DNA of 64,000 bases from positions 1,550,001 through 1,614,000 of the forward strand of contig NZ_CP031012.1 in the NCBI RefSeq assembly GCF_009497775.1. The letters are read 5' to 3'. The stretch's first letter is position 1; the number at the start of each line of letters is the position of its first letter. The notes under the pieces were generated by a model that saw only the letters and a program-made list of their open reading frames with translations, did no database searches and was not told the origin of the DNA. Of this stretch, positions 52,001 through 58,907 are shown in pieces. Both the position numbers and the translations under genes were made by a program. The stretch comes from Alcaligenes faecalis (GTDB lineage: Bacteria; Pseudomonadota; Gammaproteobacteria; Burkholderiales; Burkholderiaceae_B).

Positions 52001-52984
52001 AGTACCTCCGGCTTTATCATTGGGGATTTTTCAGTCCGGCGGGCAGCATCTGCTGAGCTGATTGTTGACGGTGCCATTACTGCTGACAAATTGGCTGCCG
52101 GGTCTGTTGTGGCTGGGAAGTTGGCAGCTAATAGCGTGGCTGCCAGCAATGTTGCAGCAGGTGTGATTACGGCAGATAAGTTGGCTGTAGATTCGGTGAC
52201 GGCGGCGAAGATAGCAGTAGGTAGCGTGGATGCCAGCAAACTTTTAGCCAGTTCAGTCACTACTGAAAAGTTGGCAGTAAATAGTGTGACAGCAGCAAAG
52301 ATAGCGACTAACGCTGTCACTGCTGACAAGATTCAGGCTGGGACGATTACTGCAGAGTCGGGCGTAATTGCCAATGGGGGCATTACAAATGCCCATTTGG
52401 GTACTGCTGTGGTTACAACAGCCAAAATTGCTGAAGGTGCAATCTCGCGGGCAAAGATACAAAATGCGGCTATTGGGGAGGCTCAGATTGAGGATGCAGT
52501 CATTGTCAATGCCAAGATTCGTGATAGTGCTATTACACGAGCCAAAATTGGTCATGCTGAAGTTGATACGTTAAGGATTGCAGGGAATTCAGTCACTATA
52601 CATGCGTCGGTTTCTGCCCCCCTTTATCAGCCTGGGGCTCTTGCAATCGAACGTCCTGTCAGCTTGCAGTTCTATCTTCCTTATTCTTCTGATTTCACAC
52701 TAATAGCAAATATAGAGCCTTGGACGGTGTCTGGCACATCGGGTACTAGAGATGCACGTAGCAACATCTGGTATGACACTGGCGGCTATGTTCTTGGGTC
52801 AGTCTATTGCGTTCGAGATATCCAGGGGGTTCTCTCTACGGGAGGTTCTACAACCATTAAGGGCTGGCTGCCTGAAGGTAATCATTCGATAACGATTAGG
52901 CAGGCTCCTAGTTTTAGTTCGATCAGTTCGTTAGGGTCCGTGTTTCCAGCGGTTTCGATGATTATGTTAATGGCCATGAGGTAG
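46028..52984 (+). CDS. Giant tail-tip / host specificity protein (gpJ/TipJ-like)
   Basis: 2318 residues. Residues 1-150 resemble gpI with two hydrophobic stretches (LQLVAIAALAYFTMGAGAAW, VASVIGGAMFLGGSMLINKV). About 150-960 is the J core that forms the tip ring (ILLGAMQYAPDYASLPYTWY, GLGTFGFFNGKWGVVWAWDK). About 990-1090 is Fn3-like. Then come three 58-residue repeats, then long stretches of ADKIAANAIT-type repeats alternating with three ~150-residue beta-rich modules near 1350, 1575 and 1845. A C-terminal receptor-binding-like domain lies at ~2190-2318. Lambda gpJ has 1132 residues, so this is twice the usual size. Confidence 0.88.
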   Translation: MSKIDAGRLVVTPHPLTLEGQTNTPADLKAGESLLSFLERHVPNLHACKYAVSINGCPIAPELWAQEKPTHGAVISVRSVVEKQALQLVAIAALAYFTMGAGAAWIGTTFSVGSTVASVIGGAMFLGGSMLINKVLAPPIPKIGNTDFGREPVFNIAPGNNSARQYEALPILLGAMQYAPDYASLPYTWYEGNEQMLGAIFNAGLNIDRFESGLLNGDTELSAYQNVNVWTRGFEGMPEQHIPLFSNPDVSDGGELEGAGEWVTRTTSTDTVLIQCDFDIQLFGQGEDGVEGRDLLLEGRYRPVGDSEWRRISSVHLHNRTIKPLRRTETITVEAGQYEVAWRNASGGSSDGGETTRNVVWTQLKSIRPDNGDYLGQSRIGIQIKATGQLNGSLKEIKGRFVARAMPVWDGNAWAQATTPENGLSNPGAQILLLARGIYVDDPFYGRKLIAGLGLPDDQIDLEGLKAFMLHCASNNLRHDAVINDDRSNLDLLNQIARCGLGTFGFFNGKWGVVWAWDKQPLDGVVNMATIKKSTFQVNYELASAADGIIYTYLNRDTWQQDSIYVYAPGKTTMLNPARLTGEGITTAEHAAVMARYHLGQSLYQFKDIQYETDLEHLDYQRMSVLALSHDMTQWGFGGRLVGATKDEQGVVVLQLDSPVPDESVHGVGTAEPFIGLRIPGESIYRVFRAVRPSAGSLTLQLQDAWPADALFPGDDVDNPAHDTLWFYDFKPTPGARVRVAGMQMQAGLGGAQVAVVPESDEFWDYVLNGTYEPAGSDSELSRDETPVVRNLRITEQQMVQGNTHFTELTITFDVSGELASAEVWAGPEGHELVHVADTSTRQATFRIDMAGNWMVQVRPMGHTRAGPAASIFYLTQHTDLPPWNYDSLLITEISGGLRRYVFDYLENDPPFDLAGAELRYLAGKHAAPNWDAMTPLGSGFHTATFESVLPQEGVWTFALRARNTSGQLSTTALVRSLSLGKNFDQVQTKDKTPPPAVTGLSAAAGLGTVIASWNPAAYETGHGHARTLIYAAKGAAAAVSTAKLVAESHHGPVSFTAGLGETWRVWAKHESVDGVLSSKFAGPVNVTLGKIGDVDLAEDLDLAKRLADGSVTAEKLADGALTESKFAQGVEPVKIIPDIGVLPTVKSTSSVLWKGSLYVWSTTSKKYEKAVAEVAPESLGPDKFQPGTEPVTTVPDAGQLPVVKVTTTVSWKGALYTWNTAAKKYEKAVADVASQSIGPDKFLPGTEPVTVVPDNKPLPTLQSTSNISWKGKLYRWDGTKYVSSVDTGDLVGKITDQQIDDISAAKLTGKITGTQVANNEIKTPHLAAGSVVAEKIAAGAVVASKLFVGANGNLIPNGAGEMGLEQAKLGWPARFVVDEDNAPVGFPWSYRSPAGETGTRDSTFGSIPVEPGAEYQITLWAMADRENSRVYIEGRNQAGEHAFTRSKGDGAGVTGVYVLSNQILPTSWTRFSTTVTISDGTTHLHRFRYYINHANGTERGAAQLFAGLTMTKRATGELIVDGVVTADKVAANAISSEKIAANAVTTAKIAASAVTADQIAANTIMAEKLVVSSPTNLLPDTYGWTDRANGVSWRRAGFSSNYSSGSVWLQHKKRATLDTLFEIRAGTRYLFNVEMDCQTEGAKQVFELVQEDGESFSPRRFLGSFTTSPGAYRPYSNSIEFSSSERVRLKVFANDNQSASTGGYVWLKNPSLRPMAQGELIVDGAITAEKVAANAITAKHLAANSVTAVKVAAGAIAAEHLAAGAITVGKIQDGAVTGDKLATTTITGDKIATGAITADKVATNAVTSDKIAANAITSAKISAGAVGAEQVAANVITAKHLVVADRSNLHPDPTVSLGDESALWSIPSWVAAIPAGTSTVGWGFSGGVLRATAANPGTVWNGPYLRVGNIELQGGQDYVLSFRHRRFNAGTSAFRTVVYFYDAKGEQITGSTATLNHTTNSSAPQDVTLSVTTPAKAATMQIYYQQNPDSSTSGFIIGDFSVRRAASAELIVDGAITADKLAAGSVVAGKLAANSVAASNVAAGVITADKLAVDSVTAAKIAVGSVDASKLLASSVTTEKLAVNSVTAAKIATNAVTADKIQAGTITAESGVIANGGITNAHLGTAVVTTAKIAEGAISRAKIQNAAIGEAQIEDAVIVNAKIRDSAITRAKIGHAEVDTLRIAGNSVTIHASVSAPLYQPGALAIERPVSLQFYLPYSSDFTLIANIEPWTVSGTSGTRDARSNIWYDTGGYVLGSVYCVRDIQGVLSTGGSTTIKGWLPEGNHSITIRQAPSFSSISSLGSVFPAVSMIMLMAMR
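49421..49900 (+). repeat. Three 174-bp in-frame tandem repeats in the tip gene
   Basis: Repeat units start near 49421, 49595 and 49769, exactly 174 bases (58 residues) apart. Each reads EPV..(I/V)PD..LP.(V/L)....(S/N)(V/I)(L/S)WKG.LY.W and two end KKYEKAV. The units have diverged at the DNA level. They probably form small beta domains along the tip fibre. Confidence 0.85.
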
Positions 52985-52988
52985 TTAA

Positions 52989-53360
52989 ATGAGAAATGTA
53001 TCGTTATTTCAAGATGGGCGTTTACATGCTGTTGTATCTGGTTCAGCAGAGTTTGTAGTGAGACCTACTTTGCGAAGATGGCCTTGCGATTGGGTCGAAG
53101 GAATCTTTGATGAGTCCTGGTTATTAGAAGAAGGAGTGCCTCGTAAGCGGCAGCCGTACCCTGCTTTATTGGATGGGTTGGTGTTGCAGGGAGTCTGTCC
53201 AAATAGTGTAGTCATGATTGAGGGGGAGCAGTATGAGTGTCCAGAGGGCGGGGATATCGATCTGTCTTTTCAGTTCCCTGGTACATATGAGGTCACGGTC
53301 TCGTGTTGGCCGTATTTAGATGGGAGTTATACCGTTGAAAATCCACCACCAGCCAAATAA
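52989..53360 (+). CDS. Hypothetical tail-associated protein
   Basis: 123 residues, MRNVSLFQDGRLHAVVSGSA, LRRWPCDWVEGIFDESWLLE, MIEGEQYECPEGGDIDLSFQ, FPGTYEVTVSCWPYLDGSYT. It looks like a small beta-domain protein. It lies four bases after the tip gene, where siphoviruses place fibre or chaperone genes. No family recognised. Confidence 0.6.
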   Translation: MRNVSLFQDGRLHAVVSGSAEFVVRPTLRRWPCDWVEGIFDESWLLEEGVPRKRQPYPALLDGLVLQGVCPNSVVMIEGEQYECPEGGDIDLSFQFPGTYEVTVSCWPYLDGSYTVENPPPAK

Positions 53361-53526
53361 CCACGCTGAACGCCGACGACAGGAATATCCGGTGATCGGG
53401 GATCAGCTTGATGCCGTGTACAAGCTAGCTCGCCATATGCAGGAACAAGGCCAGAAGCTGCCACCGGATGTCGAACAGTGGGTGGCTCAGTGCCGAGCCG
53501 TTAAAGAAAAGTATCCAGCCGCTTGA
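53320..53526 (+). CDS. Small tail fibre-associated protein
   Basis: 68 residues, ATG within the previous gene; a TTG at 53335 (LKIHHQPNN) is a possible alternative start. Contains HAERRRQEYPVIGDQLDAVY and a helical end PDVEQWVAQCRAVKEKYPAA. The 'YPxIGDQLDAxYK' pattern occurs in many phage fibre-locus proteins. Function unknown. Confidence 0.6.
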   Translation: MGVIPLKIHHQPNNHAERRRQEYPVIGDQLDAVYKLARHMQEQGQKLPPDVEQWVAQCRAVKEKYPAA

Positions 53527-53541
53527 GAAGCGGCTTTTTTT
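53517..53541 (+). terminator. Intrinsic terminator
   Basis: AGCCGCTT-GAG-AAGCGGCT followed by T residues, overlapping the stop of the gene ending at 53526. Confidence 0.8.
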
Positions 53542-53553
53542 ATGGAGTTTGAT

Positions 53554-53871
53554 ATGTCATTGGCCATTTTTACGAAAAACATAATGACGGAAGGCGGGCC
53601 TGCCAAAGCTCATTCTATTGGCCGTATTTCTACTGAACGCGGCACTGCGGGTTGGACTGTGCAGGTCGATCATCATGCGACTCAAGAGCTGGCAGAGCGA
53701 CAGGCGGGAGTGGTTTGGCAGACGTACTACGTGATGCCATTTGATACCGCTCTGGGTGCTCAACCTCAGCTATCTGCGGTTGCCTGGCTGATTGCAAATG
53801 AGCCGGCATTTTCTGGTGGGGAAGTAGTGGTCAGTGCTGATCCGATAGAAACCGCTGAAGAGCAACAGTAA
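53554..53871 (+). CDS. Phage hypothetical protein near lysis cassette
   Basis: 105 residues from MSLAIFTKNIMTEGGPAKAH, GGAG six bases upstream (an ATG at 53542 is also in frame). It has ISTERGTAGWTVQVDHHATQ and an acidic end. Not recognised. Follows the tail genes and precedes holin. Confidence 0.55.
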   Translation: MSLAIFTKNIMTEGGPAKAHSIGRISTERGTAGWTVQVDHHATQELAERQAGVVWQTYYVMPFDTALGAQPQLSAVAWLIANEPAFSGGEVVVSADPIETAEEQQ

Positions 53872-53932
53872 ATCGTAATTTGATCGTAGTGAGGCTGCCT
53901 GATGTGCAGTTTCTTGAATGTCGTTGCCCCGG

Positions 53933-53953
53933 CCCGCTTGAGCGGGTTTTTTT
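53933..53953 (+). terminator. Intrinsic terminator before lysis cassette
   Basis: CCCGCT-TG-AGCGGG followed by seven T residues. Confidence 0.75.
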
Positions 53954-54017
53954 ATGTCTGCTGCATCCATGAAAGGGATGCAGCAGACAGGGCAGATTTG
54001 ATTAAGGAGAAGGGCCT

Positions 54018-54242
54018 GTGCTGAATAACGACGCCGCTCATTTACCCATAAGCACTGGCTCGGCCCTGCTTATTTATGGTTGGACCATGCAGGATTTTGT
54101 GCTGACACTCTGGGCGGCTTATGTAGTGATTTTGATTGTGACCAAGTTGCCCGAGTTCATTCGGGCGGCGGCGCGGATTGTGGGTGGGATGCAGCGTGCC
54201 TGGCGCCAGCTCAAGGAGTGGAAGCATGGATCTGAAGACTAA
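54018..54242 (+). CDS. Holin of element 2
   Basis: 74 residues from a GTG start with AAGGAGA upstream: VLNNDAAHLPISTGSALLIY, hydrophobic FVLTLWAAYVVILIVTKLPE, basic tail RQLKEWKHGSED. Paralogue of 32578-32823. Overlaps the endolysin by 17 bases. Confidence 0.75.
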   Translation: MLNNDAAHLPISTGSALLIYGWTMQDFVLTLWAAYVVILIVTKLPEFIRAAARIVGGMQRAWRQLKEWKHGSED

Positions 54243-54684
54243 GCTGGGCGCAGGGGTGGTCTCGGCGGCTATTGCTGTGGTTGCTGCCTGGGAAGGTCGC
54301 TCTTTGATTGCCTATGTGGACCCCGTGGGCATCCCGACTATCTGCGATGGCTACACGCAGGGGGTCAAGCTGGGTGATGTGGCAAGTCCGGAGCGTTGCG
54401 ACGCCTTGATGGAGCAGGAGGTGCGTCGTGCTTTAGCTGTGGTGGATCGCTCTGTGAGCTATCCCTTGCCGGATGAGGTACGGGTCGCTTTGAGCAGCTT
54501 TGTTTACAACGTGGGGGCTGGGGCTTATGGCAATTCGACTTTGCTGCGCAAGCTACGGGCTCAGGATATAGCAGGTGCATGCCGGGAGCTGGATCGTTGG
54601 GTCTATGCAGGTGGTCGCAAGCTGCGGGGGCTGGAGCGGCGGCGTCAGGCCGAGAGGCTGTTATGTCTATCAAGTCTGCATTAG
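54226..54684 (+). CDS. Endolysin of element 2 (GH24, SAR-type)
   Basis: 152 residues from MDLKTKLGAGVVSAAIAVVA. Same E-8-D-5-T triad in WEGRSLIAYVDPVGIPT. Same length and very similar sequence to 32807-33265. A functional lysis enzyme without head genes fits a tailocin or remnant. Confidence 0.9.
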   Translation: MDLKTKLGAGVVSAAIAVVAAWEGRSLIAYVDPVGIPTICDGYTQGVKLGDVASPERCDALMEQEVRRALAVVDRSVSYPLPDEVRVALSSFVYNVGAGAYGNSTLLRKLRAQDIAGACRELDRWVYAGGRKLRGLERRRQAERLLCLSSLH

Positions 54685-55136
54685 CAGGGGCTGCTGTTCT
54701 GGCAGCCTTTTTTTTATGGGGGGCGCTGTATGGCCAGGAGCAGTATCGCAAGGGCTATGAGCTGGCCCAGGCAGAGACCAGGGCCGCGCAGTTGCAGGCC
54801 GAGGTCCGTGCACGCCTGATGGAGCAACGATTACAAAAGGAGGTGGAGGATGTTCGAGTCACTTATCAAGCGCAGCTGGATGCGGCCCTGCGTGCTGCTG
54901 TGGCTGCTCGCGCCGATCTTGACGGCTTGCGCAGCAAGCTCGCCGTCGCCAATGATCGTGTCGTCGCTCAGGCTGCCCGAGCCGGACATGCGCTGGATGC
55001 AAACGCCCGAATTGCCAGCGAGCTGCGCAACGTGGTCGGCCTGTGCGCAGAACGATATACAGAGTTGGCAGCAGCGGCTGACGGATACCGGAGCGCTTTA
55101 GGTGGTTTGCAGGGGTATGTATTTAACCTGCGGTAA
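54663..55136 (+). CDS. Rz: i-spanin (Rz) of element 2
   Basis: 157 residues from MSIKSALAGAAVLAAFFLWG. Membrane anchor, then coiled coil MEQRLQKEVEDVRVTYQAQL. Paralogue of 33244-33726. Overlaps the endolysin by 22 bases. Confidence 0.85.
   Translation: MSIKSALAGAAVLAAFFLWGALYGQEQYRKGYELAQAETRAAQLQAEVRARLMEQRLQKEVEDVRVTYQAQLDAALRAAVAARADLDGLRSKLAVANDRVVAQAARAGHALDANARIASELRNVVGLCAERYTELAAAADGYRSALGGLQGYVFNLR
54850..55101 (+). CDS. Rz1: o-spanin (Rz1) of element 2, nested in Rz
   Basis: 83 residues with signal RPCVLLWLLAPILTAC (lipobox LTAC). AAGGAGGT lies upstream of the ATG. Like its element 1 counterpart it lies in the +1 frame of Rz. The Pro content is lower than in element 1. Confidence 0.82.
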   Translation: MFESLIKRSWMRPCVLLWLLAPILTACAASSPSPMIVSSLRLPEPDMRWMQTPELPASCATWSACAQNDIQSWQQRLTDTGAL

Positions 55137-55155
55137 TCCCTGCTGTATTTGGTAG

Positions 55156-55482
55156 TTATCGGTTAGAGCGAAAGTATTGCCAAGTTATGGCTCCAGCACC
55201 TATTCCGATCAGAGCCCCGATAAAAGCTGCCTTAAGGCGACTTAGCAGTGCATCTTCGTTGAGCATGTCGAGTGTGGGCACTCTTTGCATAGGGTCGTAT
55301 CTAAACCAAGGCCACCAGTAATAAATCAATACAGCCAGAAAAATGACGGCAATGACGCCCAAAACGCGCCCGTCCCAGAGGAGCATATCTTTCAATCCAC
55401 TGACGATCAGTGTGGTAAAGAATAGCCAGAGAAAGGCATAAAAACCCACAGTTAGCATAAGCGCCCAAGAACTAAAAATCAT
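55156..55482 (-). CDS. Hypothetical membrane protein
   Basis: 108 residues with three to four hydrophobic segments: WALMLTVGFYAFLWLFFTTL, VLGVIAVIFLAVLIYYWWPW and AAFIGALIGIGAGAITWQYF. Convergent with the element 2 Rz gene. No family recognised; either the last gene of element 2 (possible exclusion protein) or the first host gene. Confidence 0.6.
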   Translation of the reverse strand: MIFSSWALMLTVGFYAFLWLFFTTLIVSGLKDMLLWDGRVLGVIAVIFLAVLIYYWWPWFRYDPMQRVPTLDMLNEDALLSRLKAAFIGALIGIGAGAITWQYFRSNR

Positions 55483-56006
55483 ATTTTGTCCTATGTCAAA
55501 ATAAATGAATATAGCTCTTTTTGATCAAAGGTGCAGCCGTTTGTGGGAAGGGGCTCAAAGAGTGTTCGATTGCGTTTGGCTTTATGCCTTCAACTGTTAA
55601 CGGTTGTAGAAAAGGTAAAGTTCTCGTGCTGACTGCAGCCTAATTTTAGGCAATGTGCACTCGTCAAAAACCTTCAAATATTTCTTGCGATTGTGCGGTG
55701 TGACGACAGTGATGTGGCGGATCATTTGCCATTTCACGCTGTCTTTACCGCCTTCCAGGGCACCACGACGGTCACGCTCAAACAGGGTGCGCCGAAAGTA
55801 TCGTACTCTGGCAGGTTTGACACGGCAGGTGATGTAGGAGTTGGGGGGCAAGGCTTAGTTCGCTGCAGCGGCAGGGGTGGTGAAAGCACAAGTCCTATCG
55901 TGTCGCGCTTGATAAGCAGGCAAGCCCAACACTGCCATTTTGATAAGGACGCTGATGATATCTGCTGTTATGGTTAAGTTTCAAGCCATAAACAATAGGA
56001 GTCATT
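55483..56006. other. 524-bp gap at the right edge of element 2
   Basis: No convincing gene. Two competing frames exist on opposite strands: minus 55597-55851 (84 residues, ending ARELYLFYNR) and plus 55693-55977 (94 residues, FQGTTTVTLKQGAPKVSYSG). Neither has a good ribosome binding site or known domain. It may be the degraded junction of element 2 with the chromosome. No integrase or clear att repeat seen. Confidence 0.4.
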
Positions 56007-56372
56007 ATGTCTACTTACGTTAAATTGCGCTCGGCTGTGGCGCTGGCTTTGTTATCAGGGGTACTGTCGTTTCCTGCCCATGCGCAGTACACGGGCCCAT
56101 CGGAGATTGGTCAGACGACGGTTGCGGAGATCCTGAAAAATCCTGTGGATGATCAGGACGTGCGGGTACAAGGTCATCTGCTACGTCAAACGGCCCACGA
56201 CAAGTTTCTGTTTTCTGATGGTAGCGGGGAGATCGTGGCGGAGATCAAGGCCAAGCATTTCGCCGGTCAGACTTTGGATGAGAAAACCAAGGTGGAGCTG
56301 ATTGGCGAGGTTGATACCAGTTCCAAGCGGCCTCCCGAGATTGAGGTGGGTTTTTTGAAAGTTGTGGACTGA
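56007..56372 (+). CDS. BOF-family (YgiW/YdeI) periplasmic stress protein
   Basis: 121 residues. Signal peptide ending FPAHAQ. Then YTGPSEIGQTTVAEILKNPV, DDQDVRVQGHLLRQTAHDKF, FSDGSGEIVAEIKAKHF and KVELIGEVD: the bacterial OB-fold (BOF) domain. Family members are linked to envelope stress. AGGAG precedes the ATG. Monocistronic by appearance. Confidence 0.88.
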   Translation: MSTYVKLRSAVALALLSGVLSFPAHAQYTGPSEIGQTTVAEILKNPVDDQDVRVQGHLLRQTAHDKFLFSDGSGEIVAEIKAKHFAGQTLDEKTKVELIGEVDTSSKRPPEIEVGFLKVVD

Positions 56373-56488
56373 TTTTCTGCTTGGGACTCCGTCTTTCTGC
56401 CGCCTGATTATCCCCATATCCGCTGATTGAATGTGACGCTACACTGGCCGGGTCGCGGTGCAGGCCGCTTTTTATCCTTGTGTCCAGA

Positions 56489-56833
56489 ATGGCTAAGATC
56501 CTTCCCATCTTGATGTTGGTCGTCTCCAATGTGTTCATGACCATTGCCTGGTATGGGCACCTGAAGTATCCCAATAGTCCTTTGCTGAAAGTCGTTCTGA
56601 TCAGCTGGGGTATTGCCTTGGTGGAGTACTGCCTGGCGGTGCCGGCCAATCGTTTGGGGCATACCGTCTACAGTGCTGCTCAGCTAAAGACCATGCAGGA
56701 AGTGATTACCTTGCTGGTGTTTGTGGTGTTCTCGGTGCTGTATCTGAAAGAGAGCTTTACGCTCAATCACCTGGTCGGCTTCACGCTGATTGGTGCCGGG
56801 GCATTTTTTATTTTTTATGGGCCGTTGAAATAA
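56489..56833 (+). CDS. DMT-type inner membrane protein (DUF486)
   Basis: 114 residues with four membrane helices: ILPILMLVVSNVFMTIAWYG, VVLISWGIALVEYCLAVPAN, VITLLVFVVFSVLYLKESFT, LVGFTLIGAGAFFIFYG. DUF486 proteins are small relatives of drug/metabolite transporters with unknown substrate. ATG 56489 chosen over a GTG nine bases upstream. Confidence 0.85.
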   Translation: MAKILPILMLVVSNVFMTIAWYGHLKYPNSPLLKVVLISWGIALVEYCLAVPANRLGHTVYSAAQLKTMQEVITLLVFVVFSVLYLKESFTLNHLVGFTLIGAGAFFIFYGPLK

Positions 56834-57277
56834 GGGCAAATTTCATTACGGTCCTTTGGGCTCGGCCTTTGTGGTTTACGGCAGGAAGAACAGAGCTCGG
56901 TGTGGCGCATAATGCGATACGCCGGGCTATTTTTTTGTCCTGAGAGTATATGTGCAGGGACAAAAAAAAGCCTCGCATGTCGCAAGGCCTGAAGCCGGAT
57001 AAATAGGGAGGTGAAAAAATGTTATCCGGTATTTCCATACTACGGATGGGCAGGCCTGCTGACTAGGTTCAAAGCATAGCAGTGAGTAACTATTTGTGGC
57101 TCCGAAGCTGCTGTTTCCTATGGGGTTTTGCCTATCTGAAACAGGGCGGCTTGCTACCTGAATCGGATAAAAAATACCCCTGAAATAAATAAGCCCCAAG
57201 GCCGGAAAGAACTCCAGCCTTGGGGCATTTGATCAGCCGTCAGTGTAGATCGTGCTCAGACGATCTTGCTTCCAGGC
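56834..57277. other. 444-bp intergenic region with hairpin
   Basis: No gene seen. A perfect ten-pair hairpin (GCCCCAAGGC / GCCTTGGGGC, 57193-57226) lies downstream of the leftward lipoprotein gene and is followed on that strand by TTATTTATTT, so it is its likely terminator. Confidence 0.6.
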
Positions 57278-58093
57278 TTACTTGCTGACTTGCTCGGACT
57301 CTACGACCATATCCAGAACATCGGCCTTGGACGATGCGTCTGCGGGCACGTTCTTCAGCTCGTAGCGGTTGATACGTAGCACGTTACGAACGCCAGGAGT
57401 GTGGGTGTAGCCTTCGATATCGCCGTAGTAGTACATCCACTCGCCAGTGTGGGTTTTGATGCCGGAGTCGTTGTACTGGATTTCACGTACTTTCAGACAC
57501 TGGTAATTCGGCATCAAGGGGTGCGAACATGCTTCGCGTTGTGGGCCCACTTCCAGGAAAACACGGGTCGGCTCGCTGCCGTAACGGGTCGTTGCAGTAG
57601 GCTCACCTTTCAGGCGCCATTTGGTGCCGTCTTTAAAGCCCAGGGTCAGGACAGGCGCGGGATTATCCGGTGCGGAGTCGGCCTTGGCCATGCTCCAGTC
57701 GGTTGCCGTGGACAACAATTTGCCGACGGCCTGCTCGTTGCGCATCAGCTCGGGGTCCGAGCACATCTTCATGGTGCTGACCGGCGAGGTGAAGGTGATT
57801 TTGGAACCGCTGATGGTGTAGCCGCTACCCAGGACATTACACAGATTGTCGATCGACATCATCTTGTCGGTGAAATTCAAGGTGACTTGCTCGCCGCCTG
57901 CGCCAGGAATGGCAGGGGCTGGCTGGCCGTCTTTGCCAGTCGTGGCAAACAGACGCCAGTGATAAGCCTGCAGAGAGGTTTCTTTGTCCATTTGGCGCTC
58001 GGAAGTCGCGGTGTTGCTGTTGTTTGGAGCCGCGCAAGCGGCCAGACCCATTAAGGCCAGTGAACCAATCGTCAACTTGAGGGTGTTTTTCAT
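57278..58093 (-). CDS. META/DUF4377-domain lipoprotein
   Basis: 271 residues. Signal peptide with lipobox LAAC. META (HslJ-like) domain at ~40-165: YHWRLFATTGKDGQPAPAIP, VTLNFTDKMMSIDNLCNVLG, MKMCSDPELMRNEQAVGKLL. DUF4377 at ~185-270: PTRVFLEVGPQREACSHPLM, YQCLKVREIQYNDSGIKTHT, GEWMYYYGDIEGYTHTPGVR. Outer-membrane-anchored, associated with heat or antibiotic stress in relatives; biochemical role unknown. Confidence 0.85.
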   Translation of the reverse strand: MKNTLKLTIGSLALMGLAACAAPNNSNTATSERQMDKETSLQAYHWRLFATTGKDGQPAPAIPGAGGEQVTLNFTDKMMSIDNLCNVLGSGYTISGSKITFTSPVSTMKMCSDPELMRNEQAVGKLLSTATDWSMAKADSAPDNPAPVLTLGFKDGTKWRLKGEPTATTRYGSEPTRVFLEVGPQREACSHPLMPNYQCLKVREIQYNDSGIKTHTGEWMYYYGDIEGYTHTPGVRNVLRINRYELKNVPADASSKADVLDMVVESEQVSK

Positions 58094-58199
58094 GGGTGGT
58101 TTCCTTGATGAGTCGTGGGCTGCATGGGGGTGTCAGCCCGGGGTTGAAGAATAAAGCAGTCGGAGTGGGGGCGTTCGGCTGGAACGGCCCAGCTCCCGA

Positions 58200-58907
58200 T
58201 CAAGCTTGGGGTAAAGCTCGTACCTGATTATCCAGACTTTCGCGCAAGGAGTTTGGCAAGGATAGTAAACGGGCCAGCTCGTCCAGATAGGCGCGTTCCA
58301 TATAGCTTTGCTCGTCAATGACGATGGCGCTGGTCAGGTAAATTTCGGCCGACATCTCGGGCGTTTGCGCCAATTGGGCAATCGCTTGCGGGTCGATCGG
58401 TTTGAGCAGTTCTTGCGACAACCAGAGTCGGGCTTGTTCGGGGGCGGCCATCTTGCTGATTTCCGCGTCGATCAGTTCGCGCTCGGCGTCGCCAATGTGG
58501 CCGTCTGCCTTGGCAGCGGAGACCAGGGCAGCCAGGATGATCATGGCATGGGTGTCGGCCGGGCCGTTAGTGGCCAGCGGCAGCGGGGCGGCAGGTACCG
58601 CTTGCACGGGGGACGGGGCCGCTTGCTGGCCTGCGTTTTGTTCTTGCCAGTTCTGGTAGACCTTGACGGCCAGGGCGCCCAGAGCAGCGGCTCCGCCGTA
58701 CGCGGCCATGGAGCCGCCCATTTTGCGGAATTTCTTGTTGCCCAGCAGGACGCCCAGAACGCCGCCTACAAGCGCGCCGCCACCAAAACCACCGGCTTGT
58801 TCACTGATCTTTTTACCCAGGTCGGAGGAGTTCAATTGACCCTGACCTTGTTTTAGTGCGCTTTGGCCGCTTTGCAGAATTTGTTGCAGCATTTGCTGAA
58901 GTGACAT
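58200..58907 (-). CDS. TerB-like DUF533 membrane protein
   Basis: 235 residues. N-terminal helix MSLQQMLQQILQSGQSALKQ, Gly-rich hydrophobic part (GGALVGGVLGVLLGNKKFRK, YGGAAALGALAVKVYQNW), Pro/Ala linker, C-terminal TerB-like helical domain with AMIILAALVSAAKADGHIGD and ERELIDAEISKM. Similar to YebE-type proteins, often stress-induced. Function unknown. Confidence 0.85.
   Translation of the reverse strand: MSLQQMLQQILQSGQSALKQGQGQLNSSDLGKKISEQAGGFGGGALVGGVLGVLLGNKKFRKMGGSMAAYGGAAALGALAVKVYQNWQEQNAGQQAAPSPVQAVPAAPLPLATNGPADTHAMIILAALVSAAKADGHIGDAERELIDAEISKMAAPEQARLWLSQELLKPIDPQAIAQLAQTPEMSAEIYLTSAIVIDEQSYMERAYLDELARLLSLPNSLRESLDNQVRALPQA

Noticed and set aside
50575..52580. CRISPR-like or satellite DNA in the tip gene
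   Set aside because: The repetition is at the protein level (ADKIAANAIT type) in one open frame with diverged codons; no regular DNA repeat-spacer pattern.
35337..55136. Contractile (R-type) tailocin
   Set aside because: No sheath, baseplate wedge or spike genes; tube, G/GT, lambda-type tape measure and gpM/L/K/J order show a flexible siphovirus-type tail.
55597..55977. Two opposing ORFs at the right edge of element 2
   Set aside because: They overlap, lack ribosome binding sites and match nothing; more likely a degraded junction.
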